Part shown: in pieces, positions 63,864-64,000 of the stretch | Numbering within the stretch: position 1 is the first letter of the stretch | Layout: each line of letters begins with the position of its first letter | From: Alkaliphilus hydrothermalis | Lineage (GTDB): Bacteria; Bacillota; Clostridia; Peptostreptococcales; Natronincolaceae | Length of the DNA stretch: 64,000 nucleotides | Assembly (NCBI RefSeq): GCF_016908555.1 | Contig: NZ_JAFBEE010000006.1 | Coordinates: 83,307-147,306, forward strand | Direction of reading: 5' to 3' | Position numbers and translations under genes: made by a program | The notes under the pieces: model-generated | Database searches by the model: none | Seen by the model: the letters and a program-made list of their open reading frames with translations, nothing else | Told to the model about the DNA's origin: nothing

Positions 63864-64000
63864 GTGCGCCCAGCATGGGCGTGAACTTGCTGGTGAAAGT
63901 CCAGCACGGGGGCTGGTAGTGCCAACCGTTAGCCAAGAGCAAGGGTGTCCATCGCGAGGTGGAATCTGAAGGAAGCTGGAGGCAAAGCACCGAACCGAGG
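63864..64000 (+). mobile_element. Group II intron (IIC-like), 5' part, runs off the window
   Basis: The sequence begins GTGCGCCCAGCATGGGC and carries GTTAGCC, GCAAGGGTGTCC, TGGAATCTGAAGGAAGC and GGCAAAGCACCG in the order of domain I of the Oceanobacillus iheyensis-type group IIC introns as I remember it (start GTGTGCCCGGCATGGG). The insertion point is only a few bases after the T-run of the S-layer terminator, which is the site preference known for IIC introns. The reverse transcriptase, domains II-VI and the 3' end lie beyond base 64000. Confidence 0.85.

Overview
The window is low-GC DNA with strong Shine-Dalgarno sites, many endospore genes and SLH-type surface proteins. It comes from an endospore-forming Clostridia bacterium. 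The gene set and style suggest the Alkaliphilus/Natronincola group, but that is an inference from general resemblance, not a match I could test. The chromosome follows, with insertions and losses, the conserved Firmicutes segment known in Bacillus subtilis as rnmV-ksgA ... purR-spoVG-glmU-prs-pth-mfd-spoVT-yabM-yabN-yabO-yabP-yabQ-divIC-yabR-spoIIE.

Layout. 1-6.3 kb: the end of rnmV, rsmA/ksgA, an unrecognised Lys/Glu/Pro-linker protein, a Na+/Ca2+ exchanger-type carrier, a membrane rhodanese, a ytrH-ytrI-like sporulation pair, a Tyr/Gly/Pro-rich coat-like protein and a DUF3189-like protein. 6.6-11.3 kb: an AbgT carrier with a cre-like operator, a PepT-like M20 peptidase, and an Orn/Lys/Arg decarboxylase. 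11.4-18.6 kb: a MoxR/DUF58/transglutaminase operon, a LytR-CpsA-Psr protein and, on the opposite strand, murC. 18.8-21 kb: a c-di-GMP-I (GEMM) riboswitch candidate and terminator in front of an LPXTG surface protein and its class D-like sortase. 21.1-39.4 kb: the housekeeping and sporulation backbone (purR, spoVG with a sigma-H promoter, glmU, prs, pth, a mini PrsW-like protein, mfd, a PrsA-like foldase, spoVT, a SpoVB/YabM flippase, yabN/mazG, hup, an S4 protein, a SpoIID-like lipoprotein, yabP, yabQ, divIC, an S1 protein, Ppx/GppA). 39.4-43.6 kb: spoIIE and an XRE-TPR regulator. 43.7-57.9 kb: an envelope island with an SLH protein, a stalk-domain protein, a 1966-residue IPT/TIG protein, two more SLH proteins and an S41 (CtpA-type) protease. 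58.2-59.8 kb: pyrG behind an attenuator. 60.2-63.8 kb: a probable major S-layer protein that appears to start at CTG. The window ends inside the 5' part of a group IIC-like intron inserted just after the S-layer gene terminator.

How it fits together. Several genes serve the cell surface: peptidoglycan precursors (glmU, murC), wall-polymer ligation (LCP), sortase anchoring, SLH anchoring and a surface protease. Others serve the spore programme: SpoVG, SpoVT, SpoIIE, YabP/Q, YtrH/I, the SpoIID-like protein and coat-like proteins. Most novelty is regulatory: the GEMM element, the pyrG attenuator with a perfect 10-nt antiterminator match, phased TGTC repeats before spoIIE, and the CTG start. No CRISPR array, prophage, tRNA, rRNA or insertion sequence was seen; the only mobile element is the partial intron at the right edge.
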